Of a DNA stretch of 64,000 bases, positions 34,901 through 49,900 are shown piece after piece. Positions within the stretch are counted from its first letter, which is position 1; every line of letters begins with the position of its first letter. A program made the position numbers and the translations under genes. Under the pieces are notes generated by a model. That model had not been told where the DNA came from. It worked only from the letters and a program-made list of their open reading frames with translations, and did not search any database. Source of the DNA: Hydractinia symbiolongicarpus (taxonomy: Eukaryota > Cnidaria > Hydrozoa > Anthoathecata > Hydractiniidae); the NCBI RefSeq assembly GCF_029227915.1, contig NC_079877.1:9734001-9798000 (forward strand). Reading direction: 5' to 3'.

Positions 34901-37900
34901 GAAACACAAAAGTTATAAGGTGTAGAAGTAGTGTAAAGTTATGAAACACAAAAGTTATAAGGTGTAGAAGTAGTGTAAAGTTATGAAACACAAAAGTTGT
35001 AAGGTGTAGAAGTAGTGTAAAGTTATGAAACACAAAAGTTGTAAGGTGTAGAAGTAGTGTGAAGTTATGAAACACAAAAGTTGTAAGGTGTAGAAGTAGT
35101 GTGAAGTTATGAAACACAAAAGTTATAAGGTGTAGAAGTAGTGTAAAGTTATGAAACACAAAAGTTGTAAGGTGTAAAAGTAGTGTAAAGTTATGAAACA
35201 CAAAAGTTATAAGGTGTAGAAGTAGTGTAAAGTTATGAAACACAAAAGTTGTAAGGTGTAGAAGTAGTGTAAAGTTATGAAACACAAAAGTTGTAAGGTG
35301 TAGAAGTAGTGTAAAGTTATGAAACACAAAAGTTGTAAGGTGTAGAAGTAGTGTAAAGTTATGAAACACAAAAGTTGTAAGGTGTAAAAGTAGTGTTAAG
35401 TTATGAAACACAAAAGTTGTAAGGTGTAGAAGTAGTGTAAAGTTATGAAACACAAAAGTTGTAAGGTGTAGAAGTAGTGTAAAGTTATGAAACACAAAAG
35501 TTGTAAGGTGTAAAAGTAGTGTAAAGTTATGAAACACAAAAGTTGTAAGGTGTAGAAGTAGTGTAAAGTTATGAAACACAAAAGTTGTAAGGTGTAGAAG
35601 TAGTGTAAAGTTATGAAACACAAAAGTTGTAAGGTGTAAAAGTAGTGTAAAGTTATGAAACACAAAAGTTGTAAGGTGTAGAAGTAGTGTGAAGTTATGA
35701 AACACAAAAGTTATAAGGTGTAGAAGTAGTGTAAAGTTATGAAACACAAAAGTTGTAAGGTGTAAAAGTAGTGTAAAGTTATGAAACACAAAAGTTATAA
35801 GGTGTAGAAGTAGTGTAAAGTTATGAAACACAAAAGTTGTAAGGTGTAAAAGTAGTGTAAAGTTATGAAACACAAAAGTTGTAAGGTGTAGAAGTAGTGT
35901 TAAGTTATGAAACACAAAAGTTATAAGGTGTAGAAGTAGTGTAAAGTTATGAAACACAAAAGTTGTAAGGTGTAGAAGTAGTGTAAAGTTATGAAACACA
36001 AAAGTTGTAAAGTGTAAAAGTAGTGTTAAGTAATGAAACACAAAAGTTGTAAGGTGTAGAAGTAGTGTGAAGTTATGAAACACAGTTACATTTGTGTTGT
36101 TAAAGTAATTATTTTTTATAGATTTAAGGATTTAGTAATCTATTAGTTTTTGCTCCCTATAGATGCCTCAAAATAGCTTGTCGTTCGCCCCTCCTTTCAC
36201 GTTTTTTATAAAAAAAAAACAGAGCAAGGGCCACGGGGAACGAACAAAGAAATATGAAGCAGTTAGTAAGATCACATCGCTTAATTATTCACACAGTTAC
36301 GAGAATTAAACATGCAAAACAAGTGCACAGAAAAATTTCAACTAGTTAAATTTAAACTGATACCTTAAGAGAAGAAATTTTGACGGTAATGTTTATTCAC
36401 CCATTGTAAGGTTGACGTTACGAATTGACAAATTTTAAAAATTTCTCATGATCTTGATTGTTTAAGTAAAGTGTTTGAATTAATTGGAGAGCTAAATATT
36501 ACGTTTCGTTCTATTTTGATTTTGATTTAATAAAAACTGCGAAATTAAATTCCCGCGGAAATTTCCTCCCTTACGGTAAGTTAAATGGTTTTTAATTTAT
36601 TTATAATTCTGAGTTTACACCAAGCACCATTCCGATTTTCTCTAAAATGTCCAACTCTACTTTGCAATCCAGACAGAAAAGATGCCTAGTGTAGACTCAG
36701 CTTTAACATACTTTAGCTTGTAGAGCATTGTTTAGCATTGTGTTGAATTGGCCCCTTGGCCATGAAGCCGATAGTGGTAGTAAAAACTAAACGAACAAAT
36801 CAGTAAATAAATAAACCAACATATGGAAATAACTAAATACATGCTGTTTGGTAAAATCATGTAACAGGATCAAATTTAATGCGAATTTCTTCCACTGTCA
36901 TGCACTGCGAGGCACAAAGCAGCGCTTCTTCGATTCCACGTTAAAAAAGAGTCATAATATTAACAAAAATAGTGGTATATACAATGTAACCTACCGGTTC
37001 AGGTCGCCCTTTCTTTTGAACGAACGCTAAAGAAAACAGTTGTTATTGCGTATGTGCGTGTTGCAATGTGCTGTAAAATTTACACAGTCTAGAAAACCAG
37101 CAAACTATATAAAAAACAAAAGGAAAAAAACAACACTACTACCAACAACAATAACAACAACAAAAGCTAAAAACAAAAAACAAAAACTACCTTGCGGGCT
37201 TTCTATAAACATGTTCACTTCATCAGATGTTTTCGAAACTGAAATGATGAAAAATAGTATTTAAATATTCTTTCTTGACGCAAAATATTTTTTACAAAAT
37301 TCTTCTGAAGCGATTTATTTAAAGAGTCTTCACTGTAACAAATCTATAATTAACTTACTCTGTGTTGCATTGGAATTGCGGCAAAATGAATTATCTAAAA
37401 CAGAAAATGCTTAATGAACCACAATATTAGATTTTTGTCAAATTCGCCAAATCCATCAAATCTTCATTATTCCCCTAAGATAGTTATACCTCTTTGACTA
37501 TTTCAAGGTCTGTGTTCGATGTTTTGCCATATCTCAAGCGTCTTGAGAATACAGATACAAAGGAAATCCTTGCGTTATAACTAGAATACTTTAATGGTGC
37601 ACATTCCAGACATTGAAGGCCACCAAGTTTTAAGACTATAATGGTCCGGCAGCAGGTGAAAAAAAGTACACCGAAGATATGGCAGTGCACTGACATGTAA
37701 CAGAGTTTTAAAATCAGTAAATACGCTAAACTTGAATCTAATTTTTTTTACGAATTAAGGTAAGGAGGATTTAGGGAAAGTAATCTTCCAACATAAAAGT
37801 AATTGGTTATGTTTAAAATCCAAAATCAACAGACAATTAGCTGTTCTTTATACAGTCAGAGACAATTTAGTAGATGAAGCTTACACCTAAACAAAAATAC

Positions 37901-40900
37901 ACCTCTTTAAACGCCCGATATTAGCAAAAACACCAGCTCTTTTCCATGGGCGGTAAGAGGACGACTAAAGTACACACGTTCTTACCATGTGAAGAATGCG
38001 AAGAAGTTAAAGATCGAACACTCCTTTTCTTTTGTAATGGTTTATTAAAACTGTCCTCTGTCTTTACTGCGCATGCGTTTATAGTTACCTAAATCACAAT
38101 AAGAAAAATAGCGGTTTAAAAAATAAAGCTTGATAATTTCCACTATATAAATGAAACAATTCTTTAATTTAAATCAGTACATAAATGACAGTTTTCTAAT
38201 TTTTATTATTTGTTTTTTAAAGGATTTTTTGATCCTATAAAAAGCTTATTTTACAGCATTAAAATGTTAGGTCATTTAATTATAGCACGGAGGTAGATAG
38301 TTATACAATGTTACACGAGTTGCACATGAGTTGTTTTAGTTAGTTTATTAACGTGTCTTTAAGCAGGTACATATGCATGCGCAGAGCATGTGTACAACAA
38401 CACTACAGAATTAATACACGTGACTCTTTATACCTGCAAATAATCATCGTCATCAATTTCAACATCAAACGATGTCCTTGTCAAACAACATGGCATCATA
38501 CCTCGTGTCTTTAGGCGAATACCCTACACAGAAACATCACAATTAAAGCTATCACAAACCGTAGTGTTATTGTATGTTAATCTCAAAGAGAAAGTCTATT
38601 ACGAATTGCAAGTAATGCAGAACTAGCAACACTACCTAAGATCTAATCCCGGCAGGAAAAAACAGGTCTATCAGAAAGACCACAATAAAGACTCATACGA
38701 GAATCCGTTCCTACAGAGCTTACAGTAACGAAGATAAGTTTTTACCAATCAGATCATTTTATTAAAGTGCCTGTATTAATATTTTTGAGAATTTATGTAA
38801 TCCAGTCCTGTTAAATAAGGCACAAACAAACAAACAAACTAACAAACTAATAAGGTGGTAAAAAAACAGCCAAACAGCCAAACAAACAAACAAACAAACA
38901 AACAGAAAGCAACAACAAACAAACAAATAGAAAACAACAACAAACAAACAAATAGAAAACAACAAACAAACAAACAAACAAATAGAAAACAACAACAAAC
39001 AAACAAATAGAAAACAACAAACAAACAAACAAACAAACAAATAGAAAACAACAACAAACAAACAAATAGAAAACAACAACAAACAAACAAACAAACAAAC
39101 AAATAGAAAACAACAACAAACAAACAAATAGAAAACAACAACAAACAAACAAACAAACAAACAAACAAACAAACAAATAGAAAACAACAACAAACAAACA
39201 AATAGAAAACAACAACAAACAAACAAACAATCAAACAAACAAACAAATAAGCTGGTAAACAAACAGCCAAACAAACAAACAAACAACAACAACAAACCAA
39301 CAAACAAAAAACTTACCATGACAAGGTTTTCACATATATTTGACAACCACTGACTAATCTTGATATTTTCTTCTCCTTGCATTGGAATTTGAACTCGGTT
39401 GAAAATTGAAAAATACTACAGAAAAAAAAAGTTTTCCTTTAGAAATAATAATCACTTTTATTCACGTAAGCGAACAACAAGAACCGTTCTACCAGATTCA
39501 TTCTACCAGTAACCATTATTTGATTTTCCGTGGACAGAGAGGGTTGTTTAGCCCTCTCACCCCTCCTCCTGTTTAACATTTTTCATAACATTTAATGTGT
39601 TCACAGTTAACCTTTAGATTGTGCTACTCTTCCTAGACAATATATTTCTTTTTTACGCAATTTTTTATTGATCGAATATCAGCAATTTTTCTCGTGTAAA
39701 GCTTTATGAGAGGTTAAAATAGCTTTGCCCCCGTCACCTAAAGCTTTATGAGAGGTTGCCCCCATCACCTACATACACAAGCCTTTAGAAGCACCAAATC
39801 AAACCCTCTAGCCGAAATGGGGTAAATTGGAAATAACATTGGAAAGAGAAGAAAACTACTGTCATCATACATTCTGCATTATTCAAACTTGAACTACTCG
39901 ACGCCAAGCACAATAACATAATTTATATCTTAATTTTCTGACTCAACTGCTGTTCTTTCTTTACCTATTTCTGGTTTCGAACAACTACCGAATAATCGAG
40001 GATGTACTACTGACTGTTGATTGTATAGAATATAAGCAAACCTGGTATTCTTGTTTCAGCAAAGGAAAACCAGGTGTGGCTTGCGTGTTGAAGATTGCAA
40101 ACCCTGCAGATAATAATAACAGCTCATTTACACCTTCCAGTAAAAAGTACAACAACAAAGAAAACAGCTTAAAATAAACTCTATGCTAACAGTAATTATA
40201 CATAGAAACATTTTTTTCTCCTTGTATGTCCTATATCACGTCACTTTTCGAAAATAGCATAGTCTGATACACACGTCTTATAAAAATGGTGCATCAATAC
40301 ACTCCAAAAAGCAACTTATAACAATCCATAAAAACCATAAAAACGCCAAAATGGTGGAGTTTCTTTCCAACGTAAAAGTAAGAGAAGAAATTATGGACGT
40401 TTTCCTGATCAAATTAAATTTTGATCATTTTTTTGACTGAGCACAATTTGTTGGCATTTTTGCACTTTTTTGACAAAACAAACATCTCCATCAATTTATG
40501 AGTGTTAACTTGATAATGATATGCTATTTTGAATGACAGACAGAACAATGTTTTAACAGAGAAAATACTGTGATAAACCCCAATAATACACGTTTTCCGA
40601 ATTTTTTCATAATTTTATAATTTGATGTTTTGACTTTAAGATCATATTCAACATCATTAAATTGGTATATGTATAAATTTTCAACATAATTCGACATGTG
40701 AAAATGCTGTTTTGGTGGTATTAATGTTACGGTCCAGATCGTCTTCATTTTGGACTTAGTACAAAATTAAGATTTCACATTTCATAAAGTTTCCGGTGAG
40801 GATTTCAAAAATCACATCCATCTTGTTTGACAAAGTTGAGAAATAGTAGTGGTATATCGAAGAAAACTAATTCAGGAAAGGTTTATTGCATTTCGCGAAA

Positions 40901-43900
40901 TTCATCCATTTTGCAAAAGTTTAGCTTGTACATTTTTTACGTTTTTAGCCTGGTAAAAGTTTCTTTCCTTTCTACGCCTACCTTCATGATTTGTATCTGA
41001 TAGTAGAGGCAAGATGTTCGTATCACTTTGATCGTCTATCTGTAAAGAAACAAAATTGAACATCAAATTGAGCATAAAACAATAACTAACTTTCTTATAA
41101 GTTTCTTAAAATGTCTTACACGTGATAAATATGGCGATGTATCAACATATTATCTACTGACAAAACAACTATGTGCATAAAACAATCACATCAAAGCTTT
41201 TTAGTGATTTCCACCTGTTCTTTTTCGTCGAAATCACCATGGTTTGCACGCGTTTTATATAACATGGACTAACAAAAACCGACCAGAAACACCCAGAAAA
41301 TGACCAAAAACGACAAGAGGCAACCAAGACACGACAAGAAGCAACCAGGACACGACAAGAAATGACCAGAAACGACTTGAAGCGACCAGGACACGACAAG
41401 AGGCGACCAGGACACGACGAGAAGCAACCAGAAACGATAAGAGGAGACCAGGACACGACAAGAAAGCGACCAGGAAACACAGGACACGACCAGGTAACGA
41501 CTAGCTTTATTTCGTCATTTTCTGCAGATTAATTTCATCACTTTATACTAACAGGCAAACAATGATGCATAATATACCGATGCAGAAAATATGTACAAAG
41601 GGTAATCACTGTGGGTTTTTTTACAGGCTAACGGCTAGCTCATAACGATCTTTTTTTTCTTGGTGCACAGAAATTCATGTTTCCCAAAAATGAAAAACGC
41701 TGTGAAAGATGTAATGTATCCTTTACCAAGTCAGTCATACTAAATTTCTAATGCGACACATTTCTGTTTTTCAGGGCTGACTTAATAAAGCTCCGAGTGA
41801 TTTGCCGCCATTTATAAACATTCACCAGGCTATGTGCATAGTATAATTGGGTAATCCTCACTGCTGACATCAGCATGCTGAGATTTTCGTCGCTATATAT
41901 ATTACCGCATATCATCTTTAAGATATATTGTTTGTACGGCATGTAACAAAAAGTGCTTTAGCAAACAGAAACCAAAAATTTGACCCAAGTAATAAAAGAG
42001 AAATATTCTTCATTCGTGTTATCATTAAAGATAAATCTTATAAAAATATATTTTTGTAAAAGCGATGTAATGATTTTTAAAATGTTAACATCGACCCACA
42101 AGGTAACAGATTGCAGCATAGAAAATATTTTTAACAACTTCCACTTTTTGCATCACACAGCTGGAATCATCTTCATATTTTCACTACTAATAATATTACA
42201 CGAGTTTAAAAGCGCACTTACCTCTAATATGTACGTATCTCTTCCATCAACACATAAATCAAGTTTTCCATTCTTTACGTCATGATGTCCACTTTCACAT
42301 TCGTCAGAGCATTTTCTCACCCGCGAATCAAGCAGAATATCCTAGAAGTGTTACAATTAGTCAGAAAAATAATATACCAATATAAGTTTAAATTGCCATC
42401 TAAAGCACATGAAGAAAGAGGAGAGCGTACTGAAAGTCATTCAATGTAACGGATGTGAGACACATTAATATGAATAAAGCCTGGTTTATCTACAGGTTCA
42501 GAAAATTCAATTAAACTGTCAGAAACCACACCTAAAAATATGTTTTTTTCTAGAAAATGTTCCGCTTACGTAGTTATCTTTAATGTTATAAAATTGTTGA
42601 TTCTTCTTTGTTGTTTCAATAAGCTTCTTTTGAATGTCTGCGATGGCAAGATTGTCGCGTTCCCCACTATCAGTGTCCTAAATACCCCCAAAAATAATTT
42701 GTGCAGTGAACAAAATAACGCATACATAAAATCGATATTAGAATGTATACTTCCTTTTTAATAAAAGCAGCAAACTAAAAGTGTGGTCCGCTTTTTCAAA
42801 TATTTGAATTATATTCAAAAATTTTGATGCCACCTACAGCAAGAGAATAACGATACTAAAAGGATGTTTGGTTAAAAAACGATGCTTTTAATTTTTTTAC
42901 AATAATGCATACCAACAGTGTGTGTGTGTTTAAAGTCACTTCAGTCTAGAAAATTTTATAAAAAAAACCCTTAAAAGCCACCAGTTACAAACCTTTCTTC
43001 CGGATATAAAAAGCATGGGTGGTTGTGGCAGCGCTGTCAGGTAGACAGCAGTTCCAGTCTAGAAAGAGAAGAAAACATCTTATAACCAACAGATACATAT
43101 TAGGTAGGTTATAGATATACGTATAACATAATAAAAAGCATTATATTAAAATAAAAATTAAAATACAAATTAAGATATGTCAGAAAAAGCAAGCAAGCGG
43201 GTTAGATGCGAAGCAAAAAATCAATAAAAACCAAAACATATGTAAAGATTTGATCACAAACACCTTTTCATACTTTCTTAATCCTAGCAGATTCTAAGTG
43301 AGGAACATAAAATAGTGGAACGGAAAAGCTTGAATTCAAAGATCGTTTTCTTGGCAAAATCAAAAATCTTAAACAATACTAATTTTTGCTGATGGCGGAA
43401 AGACAGCACCGATTGTTTCATAATGTGGACATTGTTGAAAGTGCAGCCATAAGCATCTTCGTGGTCTACGCCTCTGGCAAAGAAAAACTTCTTTCGCCTA
43501 CTGACTGCAGACTGCTGGCCAAGTAATGTTGCTCGGTCATTTAAAAATGATTTCCACAAATATTTTGCTCATGATTAAAGAGGAGTTTTTTTAAAAATGT
43601 TTTAAAGTTCTTAATAGTGTGCACTGCAGAAACAAGATGTGGATTTCTCCGAAGCCTTATTTTACACTGACTCGCAAAGCTGTAGAGCGACTGTATTACA
43701 ACAAATCATCTTATATTTCTCATGGTGTAAAGCATTAATTCAGACACACATATCTGCAAAGACGTATTAAGACAAGACAAGAGCTGGTAAAAAAAGATTT
43801 GGGAGGTTTATAAGAAATATTAAGAACACAATGTGGCCCTAAAATTTTTATGTTAGTATTGTTTAATGTGGCAACAGATCTGTTTGCCATCTACTCAAAT

Positions 43901-46900
43901 ATTGGTGGCTTAAACTTATGTTCTAGAGAATTTTCGTATGGATTAAGGGTATGTATACCCTGGGTATACTCAACTCAAAAACACTTCCACATACCATTAC
44001 ACCTATGATGGCTTGATCGCCTATACTCAAAATTGTTTGCATACCAAATATAGCATTCATTCCTTTTATCTAAATGAAGAAAATTGATTATTTAATTTAA
44101 CAATTTTTCTTATGTTTTGAAGTAAAAATAAATTATTAGTAGCAGTTCGAAACAGGCAGTAATCGTGTTTAGGCTGCCTAATGTAAATGCCATCACAAAT
44201 TCCACTTGTATCTTGTCTCGATGTAGCCTTGAGTCAAACTTTTAATAATTGGGGAGATTACCTTTAGCTTATTGATGAGCTGTTGATGTAAGTCAAATTC
44301 CAAAAATGGCAGAATCTAAAAATGACAATGAGATTAGTTTGGTAAAGTAATAAGATTACGGCTAAAGTGACAGAATGTTCCTGTAAATTCCATAGCACCG
44401 AGTTAAATTCCACACTATCACACCAGTTTCCGGTAAGTTAATTGTCAAAGAACTAACTAGGACATACACCATTGCTCTCATTTTGTAAAAATGTGGTTAC
44501 TAAAAACAAGTTAAACATAAGTCATATTTACCTGGCTGACATTTTCTGCATTTATCTCATCCTTCTCTTTCTTCTTACTTCTAATTACTCTGAAAGAAAA
44601 TAAGCAATATTATTTTGCTGGCTATAGATTCTTAGTTCACCAACGGTCCAATTGACACGGTCATAAATAAGTAACATAACTACTGCTCAAAATTGCATTC
44701 CCATATTCCAGATTTTAGAAGCTGTCATAGCTACCATTTTAGTAATGCCCATGCACAGCTATTCATTAAAATCAAGTGAATCAACATAGACTCACCTAGC
44801 TTGCACCATGCAACCAGATCCAGTTACAGGAAGTTCATCAGGAATGTCTATAGTTGTAAACAGTATATCTGGAACTTTATCTTGTCGACAGAACATGCAT
44901 CTACTAAGGGTGACTGGAAGTGGCAGATCCACATCTTGATATGGAACATGACATAAATGACAGCTTGGTAGGGTGCTAGACTGCACTTCTGGAGTTGAAT
45001 TTAACGAAGAGGTATTGTATTCAGCTTGATATAATATGTGTCTATATTATAAAGCAAACTACTTTAACGGTAAAAACAATAACTTATTCTTAGCCAAACT
45101 TCTACATTCTAAAATAAACATTAAACTAATTTTTGTTCTTCTTATTCATTCGAGAGTATGGTTACACGTAGATCGCAAGCATGAAAGTTTATTTTGATAT
45201 ATTGCATTACAGCGCAATTAAATGCATTTAGACACACAAAAACAAGAAAGCAGTTGAAATTCAAACTGATATACTTTTTAACTGGACTTATAGTATCCTT
45301 GATCTTCATTTCATCTGGATTAACATCTTCAATATCTTTGTTTACACAACTCTCATGAACTGAAGAAAAGATAAGAAACATGGCAATATAAACTAAAAAA
45401 AATTAAGGCCCCATGTTAACAACAATGAGGCAAAAAAAGATTATTCTTACTTTCAGGGTACACTTGGTCTTCCATGTTGGATTCCATCTGTAACACTGCC
45501 GCCGTACCACATGCAGATAAAACTATCAAATCGTCACTATGAAAATAATATCTTGCATGTAAAATTCATATAAAGCAAATGTACACAATACACTATTTTT
45601 CGTACTAGTATGTTTGCTAGACGTACGTATAACGTCTTACGCAATGTATATTCAACCTTGTGCAAAGACATATTGTAAGATCATGTTGTATACGACAAAA
45701 TTAATCAAATATATGAAGGAAATTATTTTTTGTGATATTTCTTTGCTCTTGTATTGTACAATCACTAGTATGATAAAACACATACTGTGTATAGCATTTT
45801 ATGCAAAAAAACATGCTAGCATTTATTTTATATGTTGTTGTGAAGAAGAACAACTCGCACATGTAAAAATGGGATACGATTTAGAAGTATTATTGGAAAA
45901 CAAGAAAATATTTAGTAACTTCGATCCAAGTCAGAAGAAAAATCTAATTTAAGACAGTTAAGAGATGGTTGTCACTTTTTAATTGTAGTAAATTAGAATT
46001 TCTTGTTGTGAAAATTACTCTTGTGTTGTAGAGAAAGGTTATAAAGATAATTATAGACGGGTGTTGATAAACCAGGTGGCTTTTAAAACTAAGGTTTAAA
46101 ATAGGGTAGTCAGCAATTAAAGACCTCCTTCAAACACCATGCATTTAATTTATTCTGACGTCTTTGTCAAAATGTTTGACTATTTCTTGTGTAACATTTA
46201 TGCTTGTATTGATTATGATGTTTTGAAAACTTTAACAGAAAAATGCACATTTTATTTCCCGTTATTTGACAAATTTTACAGAATTAGGATGGGTTCTAAA
46301 CGAAGTGAGAAGGTCGTTTCAACTTCTTTACATTATGGGGGTGTTTCTAAACTACCCCCCCCCCCCCCCCCTAAACCCTAAGTCCCCCTACCATTAGATC
46401 ACTAAGAATTGGGAGTTCTTAGAATTACCTACAAATCCTTGTGCTCTTGTGCCTTCATGTTGTTTGATTAACCAATAAAAATATGTTTAGTATGGTTAAA
46501 GGTTGGGATAAATTTGCTTATTAAGCTTCCCACATCTGTATTAATATTTGCCAATCAAATTTCTAATTTAAAATAGATATGTGCTTTTCTCACCATATAG
46601 TAGTATATTCTTTGTATCCTAAAACTGCATGGCAACCCATGGCCTTTGCATGAGATTTTATTTCATTTCGAATTTCTTTCCACCAACTGTCTCTTGTTTC
46701 TGGCTCATCTAAAACAAAACAAAACACTTAAAAAAGAGGTAGCAATAGAAAATGTTAGTTGAATTTAATTTGTTTTTATTATTAACAAAACTAAACAAAG
46801 TTGTAATATATAAAATTCTCGACTATTCAAGTGTCCTCCTAATTAGAAGGTAGAAGAAATTTTTTTTAAGCGGCTTATCCACTGAAGTTTACTCCCTCAA

Positions 46901-49900
46901 AATATGTTAAAATAAGCTATTTACGAAAGCTTTCTATATCTGTATATAAAAATTTCTTCTATATCTGTAACTGTTGCAAAAAATCTTTCTTTTGTTTTCA
47001 GTCTTACTGGTTAAGGTTTTGTTGATCGTTAGCAAAATCTTTAAATTGATTGCTGGCATTTTATGACAACTTAACACAATATTATATTCAGACCACCTCA
47101 AACAACTAATTAACACCTACGAAAGTTAATTCTCTCCAAAAATACGTGCGCTAAAGTTCCTCTTGTGAAAAATCCATCTAAAAGTATCTATTTAATAATA
47201 GCCGTTGCCTGTTTGTCTCTGCACAAAATACTACCGCATGCAAAATGTGGTTATTAAAGTACAGACAAACCCACGGATTTATTCACGGGTTTGTCTGTAA
47301 AAAATAATAGCTAAACCAAAAATAGTGGCAATATAAAAATGTTGGTAACTAAATTATAATTTCATTTTTCTAGTTTAAGATTTAGTGTGTCAAACCTACC
47401 TGGGTTATTAATCTTATCAAGTAATTTTACTGATCTTGATGAAACGATACCACCAAGATGAAGTACAAAGTCAGGCGGAGGGGTTGTGAATGTGAAGAAG
47501 GGATATTCCTAAGGTAGAAAATTGACACTTAACATTAGTTTATCTAATCTTCTCCAGTTTAAATTAAATCTGTCAATACGATAGTACGATGTGCTAATTT
47601 ATCTTCATATAAAGTAGATTTAGAGATTTCTCTAACCTGTTCATCAACAACAGTTTTCAATCTTTGAAAATTAGCTTTGTTAGAATCTGGACTTTCACCA
47701 AGCAGTTTATCTATAAAATAATCAGCTGTATCAGATTTTTTAATCAAAACAAATTTCAACTTACAAATTTCAACTTAATAAATCTAAAATTAGATTTTGT
47801 TTCACTTATATCGCACTTCTGATTATCCTGAAATTCTCTGGTGGAATAAAACAAAAAGCCAACAACAGCTCAAACAGATGGATTTTTTTGTCATTATTTT
47901 ATCTGTTGACTGTTTTTAACTAAAATATTAAAAAGTCATAAAACATAGAATTTCTGTAGCAAATGTAACAAAAACAATTTAAAATTAAAATGTGCCAAAA
48001 AGACTTAAATCAGCCATATAAAATATAATTTGAATGTGTAAGACAAATCATGGATTTTGTAGAACCTGTTTAATTAAAAAAAGGAATGGTACATTTTAAT
48101 AATGCAGTACTAGTTTTTTTCAATTTCAGACATTCAACACAACATCTTTATCCCATTTTACCTTTTTGATCAAGATCTACTGATAGAGAAGTTCCATGCC
48201 TGCTACGTCCAACAATGTTTGGAATGATTTGAACATCAAAAAATTGCCTACAAAAAATGTAATAATAATTAACAGTGCAATTTAGAACTGTGCTTACCCT
48301 CTCATTTTGTTGTTTTTTGGAGCGTTAAAAAGAGAATTTAAGTTTAATGTTATTTCAATGTAGGAAAACAGATTACACCAAGAATTAAACGAAACATATA
48401 TTACGATAATAACAATTTGATGTTCTTGTGTTTGTATAGGACAATGTAGACGTGAAGACCTGGCTTAATTCCTGAATGATAAATTAGTTATTTTAACAAA
48501 CGCCTTAACTCCATTAGATTGAAGTCAAATGGCTTATTAACCGTTTAGCCGGTCTATACGGGAAAATATAGACCGAGGTCATGACGTCATGGACCGAACA
48601 CAGTGAGGTCCATTCGAGTGACAGAGGTCTATATTTTCCCGTATAGACAGGCTAATAAGGTTAATAAGTCATTTATTACTCCACTGATTATTTCATAACC
48701 ATTAATGAAAAAAAGGTTTTAGAGTCCAGGGGTCTTTAACAAAAACAAGGCTTAGGTGGAAACCATGTAACTTTCTTTATATTTCGAACGTACACAGACA
48801 TTCGATCCACAACTCGTTCAAAAATAAACAATACAATACAACTTTTAAAAATAGAATATTTTCAAAACAGTTTTAAAATTCAATTCTTTGTCGTTTCGCT
48901 GGTGGAGTGTTCGTATTAAAATTAAATGTACAATTGTTAAAATTTCCTCCGGAAAAAAATGAAGAGAAGGTTGAAGACTGCGTGGAACTGGAAGTATTAA
49001 GAGCTGTCGATTGGTTATGTACGTCAAGTTGGTTATTATTTGAGCTCAAGATGTTTGACATTTTGTAACGGTGAGTGGTACTAGCTGATTTGTAATTTCT
49101 TAACGAATCAATATTTTTGTGACCACTGTGTTGGGCTACATTAACTTTCTTGTTTTGTTTTTGTTTTGATGTCGGTTAATACGGCGTCATATAGACTGGT
49201 CACGTGAAAAAAAAAACCAATCAAATTTTCCGAGAACGTTCGAATAAACGTAAACATTCGAAAATACTCAACAGTGGGGTAATAAATCTTTTTATTAAAT
49301 TTATCAAACCAGTCACATCTCTATAATACGCCAGTTCCGTGTGTCTGTGACAGGCAAAGTGGATGTGTTCATTTTTCTTTGATGTTACCGAAAAATACAT
49401 GTCTATTACGTCAAATTTTCTGACGTTACAGCGCGACGTCAATATTAAAATAATGAAGCCATTACAGTGCATCTAAAACTTTGAGGGCAAATAACTTGGA
49501 AACGAGGTGGTGACGTCAATGATTTTTCACCGCGTGGGTAACTAGGGACCACCTAGGACCAATTTGGGTAATTTTCCCAAACCTGGGTCCCCGAATCCGT
49601 TTCGGAATGGACGGGTTAATTACGTCATCAAAAATCTTCAAACCCTAATATCTCTGCAACCGTTTACCAAAAGTACATGATCCTATACATTTTCTTAATC
49701 AGTGCTTCAAGATCTATTCGATGAAGGCAACAGGTATACGAATTTCTTAAAAAAAATTTTGGGTTTTGACGGTTCATTGCTGACGTCAGCAAAATTTTTA
49801 AAACCTTATATCTCCTTAGGCGTTTGTCGAAAACATATAATCCTATACATTATTTTGATAAGCATATTAACCTCTACACATTACAGGCAACGAATAAACT

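Noticed and set aside
34569-36083. 504-codon minus-strand ORF of 14-residue repeats
   Set aside because: It follows entirely from a 42-bp minisatellite inside an intron; both strands stay open in frame because the period is a multiple of three.
37484-37690. Exon-like 70-codon frame between C2CD5 exons 29 and 30
   Set aside because: It can be entered in phase 1 but leaves in phase 0 at its best donor, which breaks the phase-1 exon at 37191. Skipping it gives a consistent frame and the expected protein.
38762-39382. Cys/Phe/Val-rich minus-strand ORFs of 127-206 codons
   Set aside because: They are translations of an AAAC simple repeat. Only the segment 39317-39415 is coding, as a C2CD5 exon.
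41169-41487. Three overlapping Ser/Val/Cys-rich minus-strand ORFs
   Set aside because: They are by-products of the 21-bp minisatellite.
45614-45952. 112-codon plus-strand ORF inside C2CD5
   Set aside because: It lies opposite an intron, has no recognisable domain, and its composition fits chance in AT-rich DNA.
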